Shown here: positions 17,889-26,166 of the stretch, in pieces
How the letters are laid out: each line of letters begins with the position of its first letter
Numbering within the stretch: position 1 is the stretch's first letter
Source: CAXQZM01 sp965229645
GTDB lineage: Bacteria; Pseudomonadota; Alphaproteobacteria; UBA7985
Direction of reading: 5' to 3'
Assembly: GCA_965229645.1 (NCBI GenBank)
Contig: OZ245893.1
Location: 1,054,001-1,118,000 of the forward strand
DNA: 64,000 bases
Translations under genes and position numbers: made by a program
Notes under the pieces: generated by a model
Database searches by the model: none
What the model was told of the DNA's origin: nothing
The model's input: the letters and a program-made list of their open reading frames with translations, nothing else

Positions 17889-18797
17889 TCAGTTGGTCCA
17901 GGCCATCCAAACGTCGGTATTGGCGGCCATCCACTCGGCCACAACCTCCTCGACCGATTTGCCGTTCTGGTCCACCTCCGCGATCAGTGCGTTCTGCACC
18001 TCGTTGCTCAGAGCGTACTTCTCAACAAAACCGAACGCCTCAGGCCAAGTTTCGGCAAAGTCCTTGGAAACGATCTTCTGAACGCTGGCCTGGGCAAAAC
18101 CGCAGGCATCGCCGCGCGACTGATCGACCCCCGCCAAACAGTCGGCCGAAGCGCTGTCCCATTCGACCAAGTTCAAATCGATTTCGGCATGTACCCAATG
18201 CGGCTGCCAGAACATCATCAGCATGGGCTGCTCGGTCGCGATGGCTGACTGCAATTCGGCGAGCATGGCCCCTTCCGACCCGCCCGCCACGGGCTGGAAC
18301 GGCAGGTCGATGGCCGCAATCTGATCTGCCGAGCGCGTGCCCCAATCGGCGGGATAGGTAATCAAACGCCCATTGGGAAAAGTATCGGCGGCGGCGAAAG
18401 CCTGGGCGCAGTCATAAAGCGCTTCGTAGGCGGGCAAGCCTGGGCACTGCGCCTCCATATAGGGTGGGTAGAACCAGCCTTCGCGCGGTTCCAGCCCCAA
18501 CTCTCCCACGATGACGATATCGCCATTCTCCACGGCTTTGGGGTAAATGTCACCGACATTGTTGGTCCAAACCTCGGGCTGAAAGTGCAAGCTGCCCTCG
18601 GCAATGGCGCTAAACTGCGGCACCGCGCCGGCGGTCACGTACTCGACTTCCAGGCCCATCTGCGCCAACGTTGCGCCCGCAATCCGCGCGCTCAAGTGCT
18701 GGCCCGTCCATTCATTGATGGCGATCTTGATGGTTTCAGCGCCCGCACCCACGCTCAAGGCCACCATCGCCACCGCCGTGGTCAACATCCGTTTCAT
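17889..18797 (-). CDS. Glycine betaine/choline-type ABC transporter substrate-binding protein (ProX/OpuAC-like)
   Basis: A 302-residue periplasmic protein with signal peptide MKRMLTTAVAMVALSVGAGAE. The mature protein starts 'TIKIAINEWTGQHLSARI' and has tryptophan-rich motifs (PEVWTNN, YPADWGTRSADQ, FWQPHW) that in this family form the aromatic cage for quaternary ammonium compounds. The Shine-Dalgarno sequence is GGGAGGA upstream of ATG 18797. It is the first gene of the transporter set on the minus strand. Confidence 0.9.
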   Translation of the reverse strand: MKRMLTTAVAMVALSVGAGAETIKIAINEWTGQHLSARIAGATLAQMGLEVEYVTAGAVPQFSAIAEGSLHFQPEVWTNNVGDIYPKAVENGDIVIVGELGLEPREGWFYPPYMEAQCPGLPAYEALYDCAQAFAAADTFPNGRLITYPADWGTRSADQIAAIDLPFQPVAGGSEGAMLAELQSAIATEQPMLMMFWQPHWVHAEIDLNLVEWDSASADCLAGVDQSRGDACGFAQASVQKIVSKDFAETWPEAFGFVEKYALSNEVQNALIAEVDQNGKSVEEVVAEWMAANTDVWMAWTN

Positions 18798-18983
18798 AAG
18801 GGTCCTCCCAATTTGCTATGACTTCAGGAAGGGCAGAATGAGGGGCTAAGACCGCCAGAGTCAAGTACCAAATCCTGTTGCCATGCGCCCTTGGCGTCTT
18901 GCGAACATGGGAAGGCAGAAGCGATTGGATTGAAGCCACAAGTCTCGGGAACGAACGAGGCAACCAATGAAGGCCCCCCTCCT

Positions 18984-19208
18984 GTGCGGCAAGAACACTT
19001 GGCCCGCACAACAGGCGATCGCGGCGTTTATGACGAGGCCTCAGAGTACGTGTGCGATCTTATTCGCAAAGACCTGATCCAATCCGAGCAAAGTGCCTTC
19101 ATTGCCAAACAAGCTGCACTCCAGCAAGCCTTTGCCCAGCCCAAGACCGCCTACCGCCAAGTGCGCCTGGAACAAATCATCAAGCGCAAGTTGGCCAAAC
19201 GGGGATGA
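18984..19208 (+). pseudogene. ParD-like antitoxin remnant
   Basis: The reading frame ending at TGA 19206-19208 contains 'GVYDEASEYVCDLIRKDLIQSEQ', which matches the second helix of ParD/CopG antitoxins (typically 'GRYASASEYVRDLIRRD'). The upstream beta strand and first helix of the ribbon-helix-helix fold cannot be found, and no good start codon is present. The frame overlaps the decayed parE start by ATGA. I read it as a broken antitoxin. Confidence 0.6.
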
Positions 19209-19525
19209 GCGCTCCCTATCTGCTTTCTGAGGCCGCTGAGCAATCGCTTGACAATATTCTCACTTAAGCCGTCGACGTTTGGGGTGCGACCCAAGCGCGT
19301 CAATACCTGGCCGACTTCTCTACTTTATTTGAGGCCGTTGCGGCAGGAGACGAGGTTGGCCGTCTTATTCAGCCTGAATATGGCGTAAAGGGCCGATAAG
19401 CGAGATCAGGCAAGCACTTCGTCTATTGGTACCAAATAGATCACCAAGTTTGGATCGCTGAAATTCTCCATGAGCGAATGAACTTCGGCGACCGCCTGTG
19501 TGCGGGCGGCAATCTGCCCGCGTAA
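19205..19525 (+). pseudogene. ParE/RelE-family toxin, inactivated by two in-frame stops
   Basis: From ATG 19205 one frame reads MSAPYLLSEAAEQSLDNILT, stop (TAA 19265), AVDVWGATQARQYLADFSTLFEAV, then a second stop (TAA 19397), then GKHFVYWYQIDHQVWIAEILHERM to TAA 19523. Apart from the two stops this is a normal full-length ParE (about 106 codons), including the C-terminal 'ILHERMxF' motif, and there is no frameshift. The toxin has therefore decayed by point mutation. Confidence 0.78.
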
Positions 19526-19551
19526 AAGCCAGGCTCACCCAATTTGCTATA

Positions 19552-19648
19552 GCGGCTTCCAAGTCGACTGGAACCCTCAACCCCAAGGGAAGGTCCGCGC
19601 TCAATAGGACCAGCGGAGACCCAGAATGACTCTTTGTGTTCGCTGCGA
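19552..19648. repeat. Dispersed repeat fragment upstream of tRNA-Leu
   Basis: Contains 'cttccaagtcgactggaac', related to the palindromes near 9463 and 41706, and 'gacccagaatgactctttg' with 'tgttcgctg', matching 2007-2037. It fills the spacer between the parE remnant and tRNA-Leu. Confidence 0.5.
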
Positions 19649-19662
19649 AAATCCAGGAGAAA

Positions 19663-19750
19663 TGGTGCGGCCAAGAAGACTCGAACTTCCACGGGATTAC
19701 CTCCCACAGCGACCTCAACGCTGCGCGTCTACCAATTCCGCCATGGCCGC
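19663..19750 (-). tRNA. tRNA-Leu (GAG)
   Basis: The minus strand folds as an 88-nt class II tRNA. The acceptor stem is GCGGCCA / TGGCCGC with encoded CCA, the D region is GGCGGAATTGGTAGACGC, the anticodon stem-loop CAGCG-TTGAGGT-CGCTG has anticodon GAG, the variable arm is long (TGGGAGGTAATCCCGT), and the T loop is GTTCGAGTC. The long variable arm and GAG anticodon identify leucine. Confidence 0.95.
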
Positions 19751-19772
19751 GACCAGGGCGGCGCTTTAGCAG

Positions 19773-20468
19773 ATGCAACGCAAACCGCAAGGGGGTAAGG
19801 CCCCTCATGTGTCCGCCGTCGAGTTGCTCATTTCCCCCGCGCCCATCGACTATCCTGCGGCCCTCAGCTTTATGGAGCGGCGGGTCCAGGACATCCACCA
19901 GGGCCGCGCGGCGGAGGCGCTTTGGTTGTTGGAACATCCCCCGATCTATACAGCTGGCACCTCGGCGCGGGCCGAAGACGACTTGGGAACGCATCCCTTC
20001 CCCGTCTATCAAACTGGGCGCGGCGGGCGGCTGACCTACCATGGCCCTGGGCAGCGGGTCGCTTACCTGATGGTCGATCTTGCCCCGCGCGGCCGCGACG
20101 TTCGTGCTTTTGTCTCCGCCTTAGAGACGTGGGTCGCGGCGGCTTTAAGCGAATTTTCCCTGTCCGCGCGCGCCCACGCCGATCGGGTGGGTCTGTGGGT
20201 GAACACGCCCGACGGAGAAGCCAAAATTGCCGCCCTTGGCCTGCGGCTGAAAAAATGGGTCAGCCTGCACGGGGTCGCCATCAACGTGAATCCCGACCTC
20301 GACCCCTTTCGCGGGATCGTCCCCTGCGGCCTTGCCGATCACGGCGTCACATCTTTGGAGCAGCTGGGCCTGCCCGTCGCCATGACGGATTTGGATGTCG
20401 CCCTCATCAAGCACTTCGACAGCGTCTTTGGCGCCCCCTTGACGCCTGCCCGAAGGCCGCGCATCTAG
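19773..20468 (+). CDS. lipB: Octanoyltransferase LipB
   Basis: LipB transfers octanoate from acyl carrier protein to lipoyl domains, the first step of lipoate assembly. Visible motifs are 'EALWLLEHPPIYTAGTSA', 'GRGGRLTYHGPGQRVAYLM', the catalytic lysine region 'GEAKIAALGLRLKKWVSLHGVAINV' and the acyl-accepting cysteine in 'VPCGL'. The frame opens at ATG 19773, but GTG 19809, just before 'SAVELLISP', is an equally plausible start. The gene ends only 6 bases before rnpB begins. Confidence 0.93.
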   Translation: MQRKPQGGKAPHVSAVELLISPAPIDYPAALSFMERRVQDIHQGRAAEALWLLEHPPIYTAGTSARAEDDLGTHPFPVYQTGRGGRLTYHGPGQRVAYLMVDLAPRGRDVRAFVSALETWVAAALSEFSLSARAHADRVGLWVNTPDGEAKIAALGLRLKKWVSLHGVAINVNPDLDPFRGIVPCGLADHGVTSLEQLGLPVAMTDLDVALIKHFDSVFGAPLTPARRPRI

Positions 20469-20474
20469 GGGTGG

Positions 20475-20880
20475 CACACGAGGTCCAGATGGTCGCGCCT
20501 TGCCAAGGTCGCAAGACGGCAAGGTGAGGAAAGTCCGGGCACCATTGAAACACGATGCCAGCTAAGGGCTGGTGAGGGCAACCTTAAGGAAAGTGCCACA
20601 GAGAGCAGAATGCCTAGGCGGACTTGGGGCGAGGGCCACGGCCCCCGACCAGCCCCGCAGGTAAATTTGAAAGGGTGCGGTAAGAGCGCACCGCGCCCCT
20701 GGTAACAGGGGTGGCAGGGCAAACCCCATCGGGTGCAAGGCCAAAAGGGGCTCTAACTTGGATGTTGCGGGTTGGTTTCAAAACCCGAGCCCAGTGGTAG
20801 GCCGCGCGAACCCATCGGCGACGATGGGTCCAGATGAATGGCCATCCTCGACAAAACCCGGCTTACAGGGCCTCGTGTGT
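20475..20880 (+). ncRNA. rnpB: RNase P RNA (bacterial type A)
   Basis: The conserved core is plain: 'gaggaaagtccgggc' near the 5' end, 'cagagagcagaatgcc', 'ggtaagagcgcaccgc', and 'aaaacccggcttacag' near the 3' end. The termini pair as helix P1 (cacacgagg at 20475-20483 with cctcgtgtg at 20871-20879), which sets the limits at about 405 nt. It is the catalytic RNA for tRNA 5' maturation. It lies directly upstream of the dcw cluster, which is transcribed the same way. Confidence 0.95.
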
Positions 20881-21456
20881 CCTTGCCAGCTGCGGAGTTG
20901 GGTCGCGCCGACAAAGCGTGGCACACTGCACCTTGTGGCCGCGAATCACGCCGAACAATGAAGTGAAAAACGGTCGCCTACCTGGGCTCGAAGGGGGCTT
21001 ATGCCACATTGAAAGGGAAATTTCTCGCAACTTACCTTATTATTATATTTGTGAAGCATAAAAATCACACCACAAGACTTTGACACTTTTTCGGAACATT
21101 GAAAGAACGTCATCGGACAAGACACAGCATATGGCTTAATTGTTGGATTCCACTGGTCGATCTCCGAAAAAAAATTTCGACTCGAGTCTTGATCAAAGAC
21201 ATTTCTCAATTTACTCAATGGCTTACAGATAAGAGTTAAGACACTTTTGTTGTTACATTAAAATCAATAAGTTAGTTCAAGAAAGGTGAGTTGGTTTGTA
21301 CGTTCTCGGGACATTAACAAGCGGGAGTTCTTCCAAACGCGGCGGTTTTTTATCGACGTGGTTCCGCACTCTAAGGTCGGTTTCTTATGACCTTGGTCCC
21401 TACGAAGTCATGATCCGCGTATACAACCGACCAACCCTGGCGCCAGGGGTCCCGCA
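20881..21456. other. AT-rich intergenic region upstream of the dcw cluster, no mraZ
   Basis: About 575 bases without a convincing gene. The stretch 21000-21300 is far more AT-rich than the rest of the window (for example 'cttattattatatttgtgaagcataaaaa'). I looked for the N-terminus of MraZ, which usually precedes rsmH, and found none. The region probably holds the dcw promoter, but I cannot place -35/-10 boxes with confidence. Confidence 0.6.
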
Positions 21457-22449
21457 ATGATCGCGGCCGCGCAACACGCCCCTGCCGAGCATATTCCTGT
21501 CATGGCGCGCGAAGTCCTCGACTACATGCAGCCGAAACCAGGGGGCATATACGTCGACGCCACGGCAGGCCGGGCGGGGCATACGCGGTCGATCTTGAAC
21601 GCCGCTGAGGACTGCACCGTCATTTGCCTAGACCGTGATCCCGATGCTGTCGCAGCCATTCGAGCCATGGACCTGGGAACGCATGTTCATGTCGTACATA
21701 CTCCGTTTTCCAAAATGGAGTCCGTGCTCAAGGATTTGGGAATTGATCGCGTAACAGGCATTCTATTTGATTTAGGAATTTCATCGCCGCAAATTGATAC
21801 ACAAAATCGTGGCTTTTCCTATTCCAAAGACGGTCCATTGGACATGCGAATGGACCCTTTGACACAAAAACTAACGGCTGCTGACGTTGTCAATACCTTT
21901 GACAAAGATCAGCTCGCAAACATATTTTACCAATACGGGGACGAACGGCGCTCGCGCAAAATCGCGAGCGTTCTGATCGCTGCACGCGAGAAGAATGGGC
22001 CCCTCAAGAACACAACAGAGCTGGAAACTGTATTACGCTCTGTCGTGGGTTTCGCGCCGGGCAGAAAGAGCAATCCGATAGCCCGTTTATTTCAAGCGAT
22101 CCGAATCTATGTTAATAATGAGAAGATTGAACTGGAACATGGCCTCCATTGCGCGAGGAAAGTTTTGGTTGCGGGAGGAATATTAATCGCCATCTCGTTC
22201 CATTCTATGGAAGACCGTCTCATTAAGAATTTTTTAAGAACTAACTCAGGGCATCGAGAAGGTGGGTCACGCCATCTCCCGTGCCCTGAGAATGATCATT
22301 TAAGCAGGTCTACGGACCCAAACCGCCGAAAATTTTTTCGGCCGCTGACTGGGCACGGCCTTAGGCCGACACGTATGGAATGCGAGCTCAATCGTCGCGC
22401 TCGGTCAGCAATTTTACGTGCAGCACAACGTACCGATTTGGAGTTGTGA
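21457..22449 (+). CDS. rsmH: 16S rRNA m4C1402 methyltransferase RsmH
   Basis: RsmH (MraW) methylates N4 of C1402 in 16S rRNA. The 330-residue product has the signature start 'HIPVMAREVLDYMQPKPGGIYVDATAGRAGHTRSIL', the motif 'GILFDLGISSPQIDTQNRGFSYSKDGPLDMRMD' and 'ISFHSMEDRLIKNFLR'. Its base composition is unusual: two 60-base lines in the middle (21721-21840) are 40% and 43% GC, whereas a comparable ftsI line (23401-23460) is 68%. The start ATG 21457 is supported by the conserved HIPVM position. The ftsL gene follows immediately. Confidence 0.96.
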   Translation: MIAAAQHAPAEHIPVMAREVLDYMQPKPGGIYVDATAGRAGHTRSILNAAEDCTVICLDRDPDAVAAIRAMDLGTHVHVVHTPFSKMESVLKDLGIDRVTGILFDLGISSPQIDTQNRGFSYSKDGPLDMRMDPLTQKLTAADVVNTFDKDQLANIFYQYGDERRSRKIASVLIAAREKNGPLKNTTELETVLRSVVGFAPGRKSNPIARLFQAIRIYVNNEKIELEHGLHCARKVLVAGGILIAISFHSMEDRLIKNFLRTNSGHREGGSRHLPCPENDHLSRSTDPNRRKFFRPLTGHGLRPTRMECELNRRARSAILRAAQRTDLEL

Positions 22450-22908
22450 ATGCTGAAATTCTCCCGTCTCGTTAATTTAACCTTAGGCGTCCTCAGCCTG
22501 CTGATCGTTTACTCTCTGATCATGACGAAATCCAGTATTTCGCAAAAAAAAAAGCACCTTGGCACATTAAGCCAACACCTTGAAGAGGCCCATGACTGGC
22601 AAAACGCATTGGAGGCTGAGCTCAACCTCCTGCAAAGCCGGCCTTATCTTTCGGCACTGGCGGAAGCGCGCTTTGGCGACGGTCTTGTTTCGGCAGCGCA
22701 GGAGATTCATGTTCAGGACCTGCCCGACCGAGACCCAGGACAGGCGGGGCATCGCCAGGCTTTGGCCCTGTTTGCCGAGGCTGTCGCCAGCCAAGAGCCC
22801 GCAGCGACGCCCGCCCCACCGCACGTCGCAATCCCTAGCAGCCTCGACAACTCCCCCCTTATCGGGCGTCTGATCCAACACATCCAAGGGCAAGGGTCCC
22901 GCAACTGA
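22450..22908 (+). CDS. ftsL: Cell division protein FtsL
   Basis: A 152-residue bitopic protein with a short cytoplasmic N-terminus, one transmembrane helix (LTLGVLSLLIVYSLIMTK, residues about 10-27) and a periplasmic coiled-coil-like segment (KKKHLGTLSQHLEEAHDWQNALEAELNLL). FtsL joins FtsB and FtsQ to activate FtsWI. Sequence conservation in this family is low, so the call rests on topology and position between rsmH and ftsI. The first half shares the AT-rich style of rsmH. It overlaps ftsI by one base. Confidence 0.85.
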   Translation: MLKFSRLVNLTLGVLSLLIVYSLIMTKSSISQKKKHLGTLSQHLEEAHDWQNALEAELNLLQSRPYLSALAEARFGDGLVSAAQEIHVQDLPDRDPGQAGHRQALALFAEAVASQEPAATPAPPHVAIPSSLDNSPLIGRLIQHIQGQGSRN

Positions 22909-24755
22909 TGGTCAGGCTTGCACAAGGCCTCTTTGGATCGTTTTTTCACGGGCTTCGGCACCCAGGCAAGGCCGCGCTCAGCGAGACGGTCTTCTCTCGA
23001 CGCCACCTAGCCTTGACGGGGTTCATCGGGCTGGCCTTTGCCGTGGCAACCCTACGCCTGGGGTATTTTGTCCTCGATGAATCGGAAGCTGGTTGGGCAT
23101 TTTGGCAACGCGCCGAAGCCATCGACCGCCCTCAAACTCTCGCCGCCCTTCAACCCGTGCGCCATCGCGCCCAAATCCTCGGCGCGCAGGGACAAATCCT
23201 CGCCAACAATATCAAGGTCAAGATTCTTTGCCACCGCCCTGGGCAGGTTGAAGACCCCCGCGCGGCAGCGCAGACCTTAGCGGCCATCATCCCTGGCGCC
23301 GACCCTGAGTTTTTGGAACGACGGCTGCGGGGAACGCACCCCTGGCTGAGGTACGAGGTGACCCCCAGCCAAGCCCAAGACATTCACGAGGCCTACATCC
23401 AAGGGATTGTCTTTTGCCCCGACCAGCGGCGCGCCTACCCCCACGGCGCCTTGTTCGCCCACCCCCTGGGGTTCACGGGGGCAGATAATCAGGGGCTCGC
23501 GGGCATGGAACTGCGGTTGAACCTGCAGATTCAAAATAGCGCCGAGCCCTTGCAAACCAGTTTGGACGCGACGGTCCAGGGCATTGTCATGGCGGAGCTG
23601 GCGGCGCAAATCGAACGGTTTGAGGCCCTGGGCGGGGTCGCCATTTTGATGCGGGTGGATACGGCCGAGGTTGTTTCGCTGGTTTCCCTGCCCACATTCG
23701 ACCCCAATCAGGTCGTGGACGTGAACGCCCCTGGTATGTTCAATCGCGCGACCATGGGGGTCTATGAGTTGGGGTCGGTCATGAAGCCGTTCACCATCGC
23801 CGCCGCCCTGAACGACGGCCTCGTCGATGTCGATACGCAACTGGAAATCGCCCAGAGCCTTGAGATCGACCAATTTGAGATTGAGGATTTCCCTGGCACG
23901 CCCAAGGGCGTGCTTACCGTCGCTGAAATTGTGCAGTATTCGTCGAACATCGGCACGGCGCAAATTGCCGCTATGCTGGGCCCCGAGCGCCAGCAGTTTT
24001 ACCTAAGGGAATTCGGCCTGATTCGCCCCGTTGACTTGGAGGTTGCGGAAATCGCCCCGCCGCTTGTGCCCCATACCTGGCGGGAAACCGAGACCATGAC
24101 CGTCGCCTACGGCCACGGGATCAGCGTCACGCCCTTACAACTGGTGGCCGCAGAGGCCGCCCTCGTCAACGGCGGCCTCTACCGACGTCCGACCCTGCTC
24201 GCCACCCAGGGGCAAGATCGCGCCGCGACGCGTGTCATCGACGCCCATACGTCCGACTTGACGCGCAGCCTGCTGCGCCGCGTCGCCGTCTTTGGTTCTG
24301 GTCGCGCTGCCAATGCCAAGGGATACGTCATTGGCGGCAAGACAGGAACCGCGGAAAAATCCGCCGCAGGCGGCTACAACAACGATGCGCGCATCTCCTC
24401 CTTCCTCGGGGCCTTTCCGATCCATGATCCTGCCTATGTGCTGCTGGTCTCGATCGACGGCCCCAAGCCCCAGGAATGGACCTTTGGCCACGCCACGGGC
24501 GGCTGGGTCGCGGCGCCCGTCTTTGGCCGGATCGTCGAGCGGATCGGCCCTTACTTGGGGATCGAGCGCTTGCACGAAGACCCCTATGGGTACGAAGTCT
24601 CAGAAAATGCTATCGCATCGGCGACGCCCGCGTCCCCCACTGCCCCGATCAGTCTGCCCGATCCGCCCGCCCCCACCGACGTGGGGGAGTCGAACGCCGT
24701 CGCGCGAAACGCGTTCATCGAAAGTTTGATTGCTGGCGATGGCATCTTGTTCTGA
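22908..24755 (+). CDS. ftsI: Peptidoglycan transpeptidase FtsI (PBP3)
   Basis: The septal class B penicillin-binding protein, 615 residues, with one N-terminal transmembrane helix (about residues 33-50, ALTGFIGLAFAVATLRLGYFV), a pedestal domain and a transpeptidase domain. The catalytic motifs are SVMK (in YELGSVMKPFTIA), SSN (in QYSSNIGTAQIA) and KTG (in GGKTGTAEKS). The start ATG 22908 overlaps the ftsL stop, and the C-terminus overlaps murE by 17 bases. It is a partner of FtsW in septal wall synthesis. Confidence 0.96.
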   Translation: MVRLAQGLFGSFFHGLRHPGKAALSETVFSRRHLALTGFIGLAFAVATLRLGYFVLDESEAGWAFWQRAEAIDRPQTLAALQPVRHRAQILGAQGQILANNIKVKILCHRPGQVEDPRAAAQTLAAIIPGADPEFLERRLRGTHPWLRYEVTPSQAQDIHEAYIQGIVFCPDQRRAYPHGALFAHPLGFTGADNQGLAGMELRLNLQIQNSAEPLQTSLDATVQGIVMAELAAQIERFEALGGVAILMRVDTAEVVSLVSLPTFDPNQVVDVNAPGMFNRATMGVYELGSVMKPFTIAAALNDGLVDVDTQLEIAQSLEIDQFEIEDFPGTPKGVLTVAEIVQYSSNIGTAQIAAMLGPERQQFYLREFGLIRPVDLEVAEIAPPLVPHTWRETETMTVAYGHGISVTPLQLVAAEAALVNGGLYRRPTLLATQGQDRAATRVIDAHTSDLTRSLLRRVAVFGSGRAANAKGYVIGGKTGTAEKSAAGGYNNDARISSFLGAFPIHDPAYVLLVSIDGPKPQEWTFGHATGGWVAAPVFGRIVERIGPYLGIERLHEDPYGYEVSENAIASATPASPTAPISLPDPPAPTDVGESNAVARNAFIESLIAGDGILF

Positions 24756-26166
24756 CATCGCCCTCGAACTGAGCAAGGCCGACCTGCGCCACGTCAAGGA
24801 TCTGACCCTCGACAGTCGGCAGGTGCGACCCGGCAGCTTGTTCATGGCCCTGCCAGGGACCCAGGTGGACGGCAGCGCCTACGCCAAGGAAGCCGCCGAG
24901 AAGGGCGCGGTGGCGCTGCTGATCAGCCGCGATACCGACCCCAAGCGCTTACCCGCCGAATTTCCCCACGGCCCGAAGATTTACCGCAGCGCCGAGCCCC
25001 GTCGCGACGCTGCCCGCATTGCCGCCCAATTTTACCCCTTGGCGCCGCGCACTTGCGGCGCGGTGACGGGGACCAACGGCAAGACGTCGGTGGTCTGGTT
25101 CGCGCGGCAACTGCTCCAGGCCGCGGGCGTCAAAACCGCGTCCATCGGCACCCTCGGCCTCTGGCCCGAAGCGCTTGGGTCGCTGCCCACCCTGACCTCG
25201 CCCGACCCCATTTCATTGCACAAGACCTTGCAAAACGCCGCCCAAAACGGGTTCGATCACCTCTTGATCGAGGCCTCGAGCCACGGCCTGGATCAGCATC
25301 GTCTCGATGGCCTGCGCTTCGCCGCGGCGGCCTTTACCAACCTCAGTCGCGACCACTTGGACTACCATAAAACCCCAGCGGCGTATCGCGCCGCCAAGCT
25401 GCGGCTCGCCGACCTCCGGTCCCCCAAGGGTCGTATCATCACCAATGCCGATGACCCCGCCTTCGCGGGCCTCGCGGGCTGGTCCTATGGGTACGCGGGC
25501 CGCGACGGCCGCCTGCTCAGCGCCCAGGCAACGCCGAACGGTCTCAGGGTCAAAACCGAGGAATTTGATCTAGAATTGCCCCTGATTGGCCCGTTTCAGG
25601 CGCACAATCTGCTGTGCGCCTGGCTTATGACCCGCGCCATGGGCACCGAAACCGACGCATTTTTGGACCAGATCACTGCCGTGCCTGGCCGGATGGAGGT
25701 GGTGGCCCACCACCGCGCGGGCGGGGCAATCCTTGTCGACTATGCCCATACGCCCGCCGCCCTCGACCAGGCTATGCGAGCGGCACGTGCCCATACCCTG
25801 GGCCGCCTGATCTGCGTGTTCGGCGCGGGCGGCGACCGCGATCAGGGCAAGCGCCCGCTCATGGGTCGCGTTGCGTACAAAGGCGCCGATCAAGCGATTG
25901 TCACCGACGACAACCCCAGACACGAACCGCCCGCACGCATTCGCGAGGCGATCCTCGCAAGTTGCCCAGGTGCCTTGCAAGTCGGCGATCGCCGCGCCGC
26001 CATCGCGGCCGCGATCGAAATGGCCCGCCCTGGCGATCTGCTGCTGATCGCGGGCAAGGGCCACGAGACGGGCCAAGACCTCGGCGCGACCAAGCTTGCC
26101 TTCAACGACAAGCGCGTGGCCCAAGAGTTGGCTGCCCAGACCCAGAACTGGCAGGTCGTATCGTGA
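24739..26166 (+). CDS. murE: UDP-MurNAc-L-Ala-D-Glu ligase MurE
   Basis: Adds the third residue to the peptidoglycan stem. The 475-residue product has the Mur ligase P-loop TGTNGKTS, 'LTSPDPISLHKTL', the acidic motif region 'LLIEASSHGLDQHRLDG' and the DNPRHEPP motif, which in this family marks use of meso-diaminopimelate rather than lysine. ATG 24739 is preferred over a TTG nine bases earlier. It overlaps ftsI at its start and murF (GTGA) at its end. Confidence 0.96.
   Translation: MASCSDIALELSKADLRHVKDLTLDSRQVRPGSLFMALPGTQVDGSAYAKEAAEKGAVALLISRDTDPKRLPAEFPHGPKIYRSAEPRRDAARIAAQFYPLAPRTCGAVTGTNGKTSVVWFARQLLQAAGVKTASIGTLGLWPEALGSLPTLTSPDPISLHKTLQNAAQNGFDHLLIEASSHGLDQHRLDGLRFAAAAFTNLSRDHLDYHKTPAAYRAAKLRLADLRSPKGRIITNADDPAFAGLAGWSYGYAGRDGRLLSAQATPNGLRVKTEEFDLELPLIGPFQAHNLLCAWLMTRAMGTETDAFLDQITAVPGRMEVVAHHRAGGAILVDYAHTPAALDQAMRAARAHTLGRLICVFGAGGDRDQGKRPLMGRVAYKGADQAIVTDDNPRHEPPARIREAILASCPGALQVGDRRAAIAAAIEMARPGDLLLIAGKGHETGQDLGATKLAFNDKRVAQELAAQTQNWQVVS

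Noticed and set aside
25614..26162. Upstream extension of the murF frame
   Set aside because: Lies entirely inside murE in another frame and has no Mur ligase similarity; murF starts at GTG 26163.
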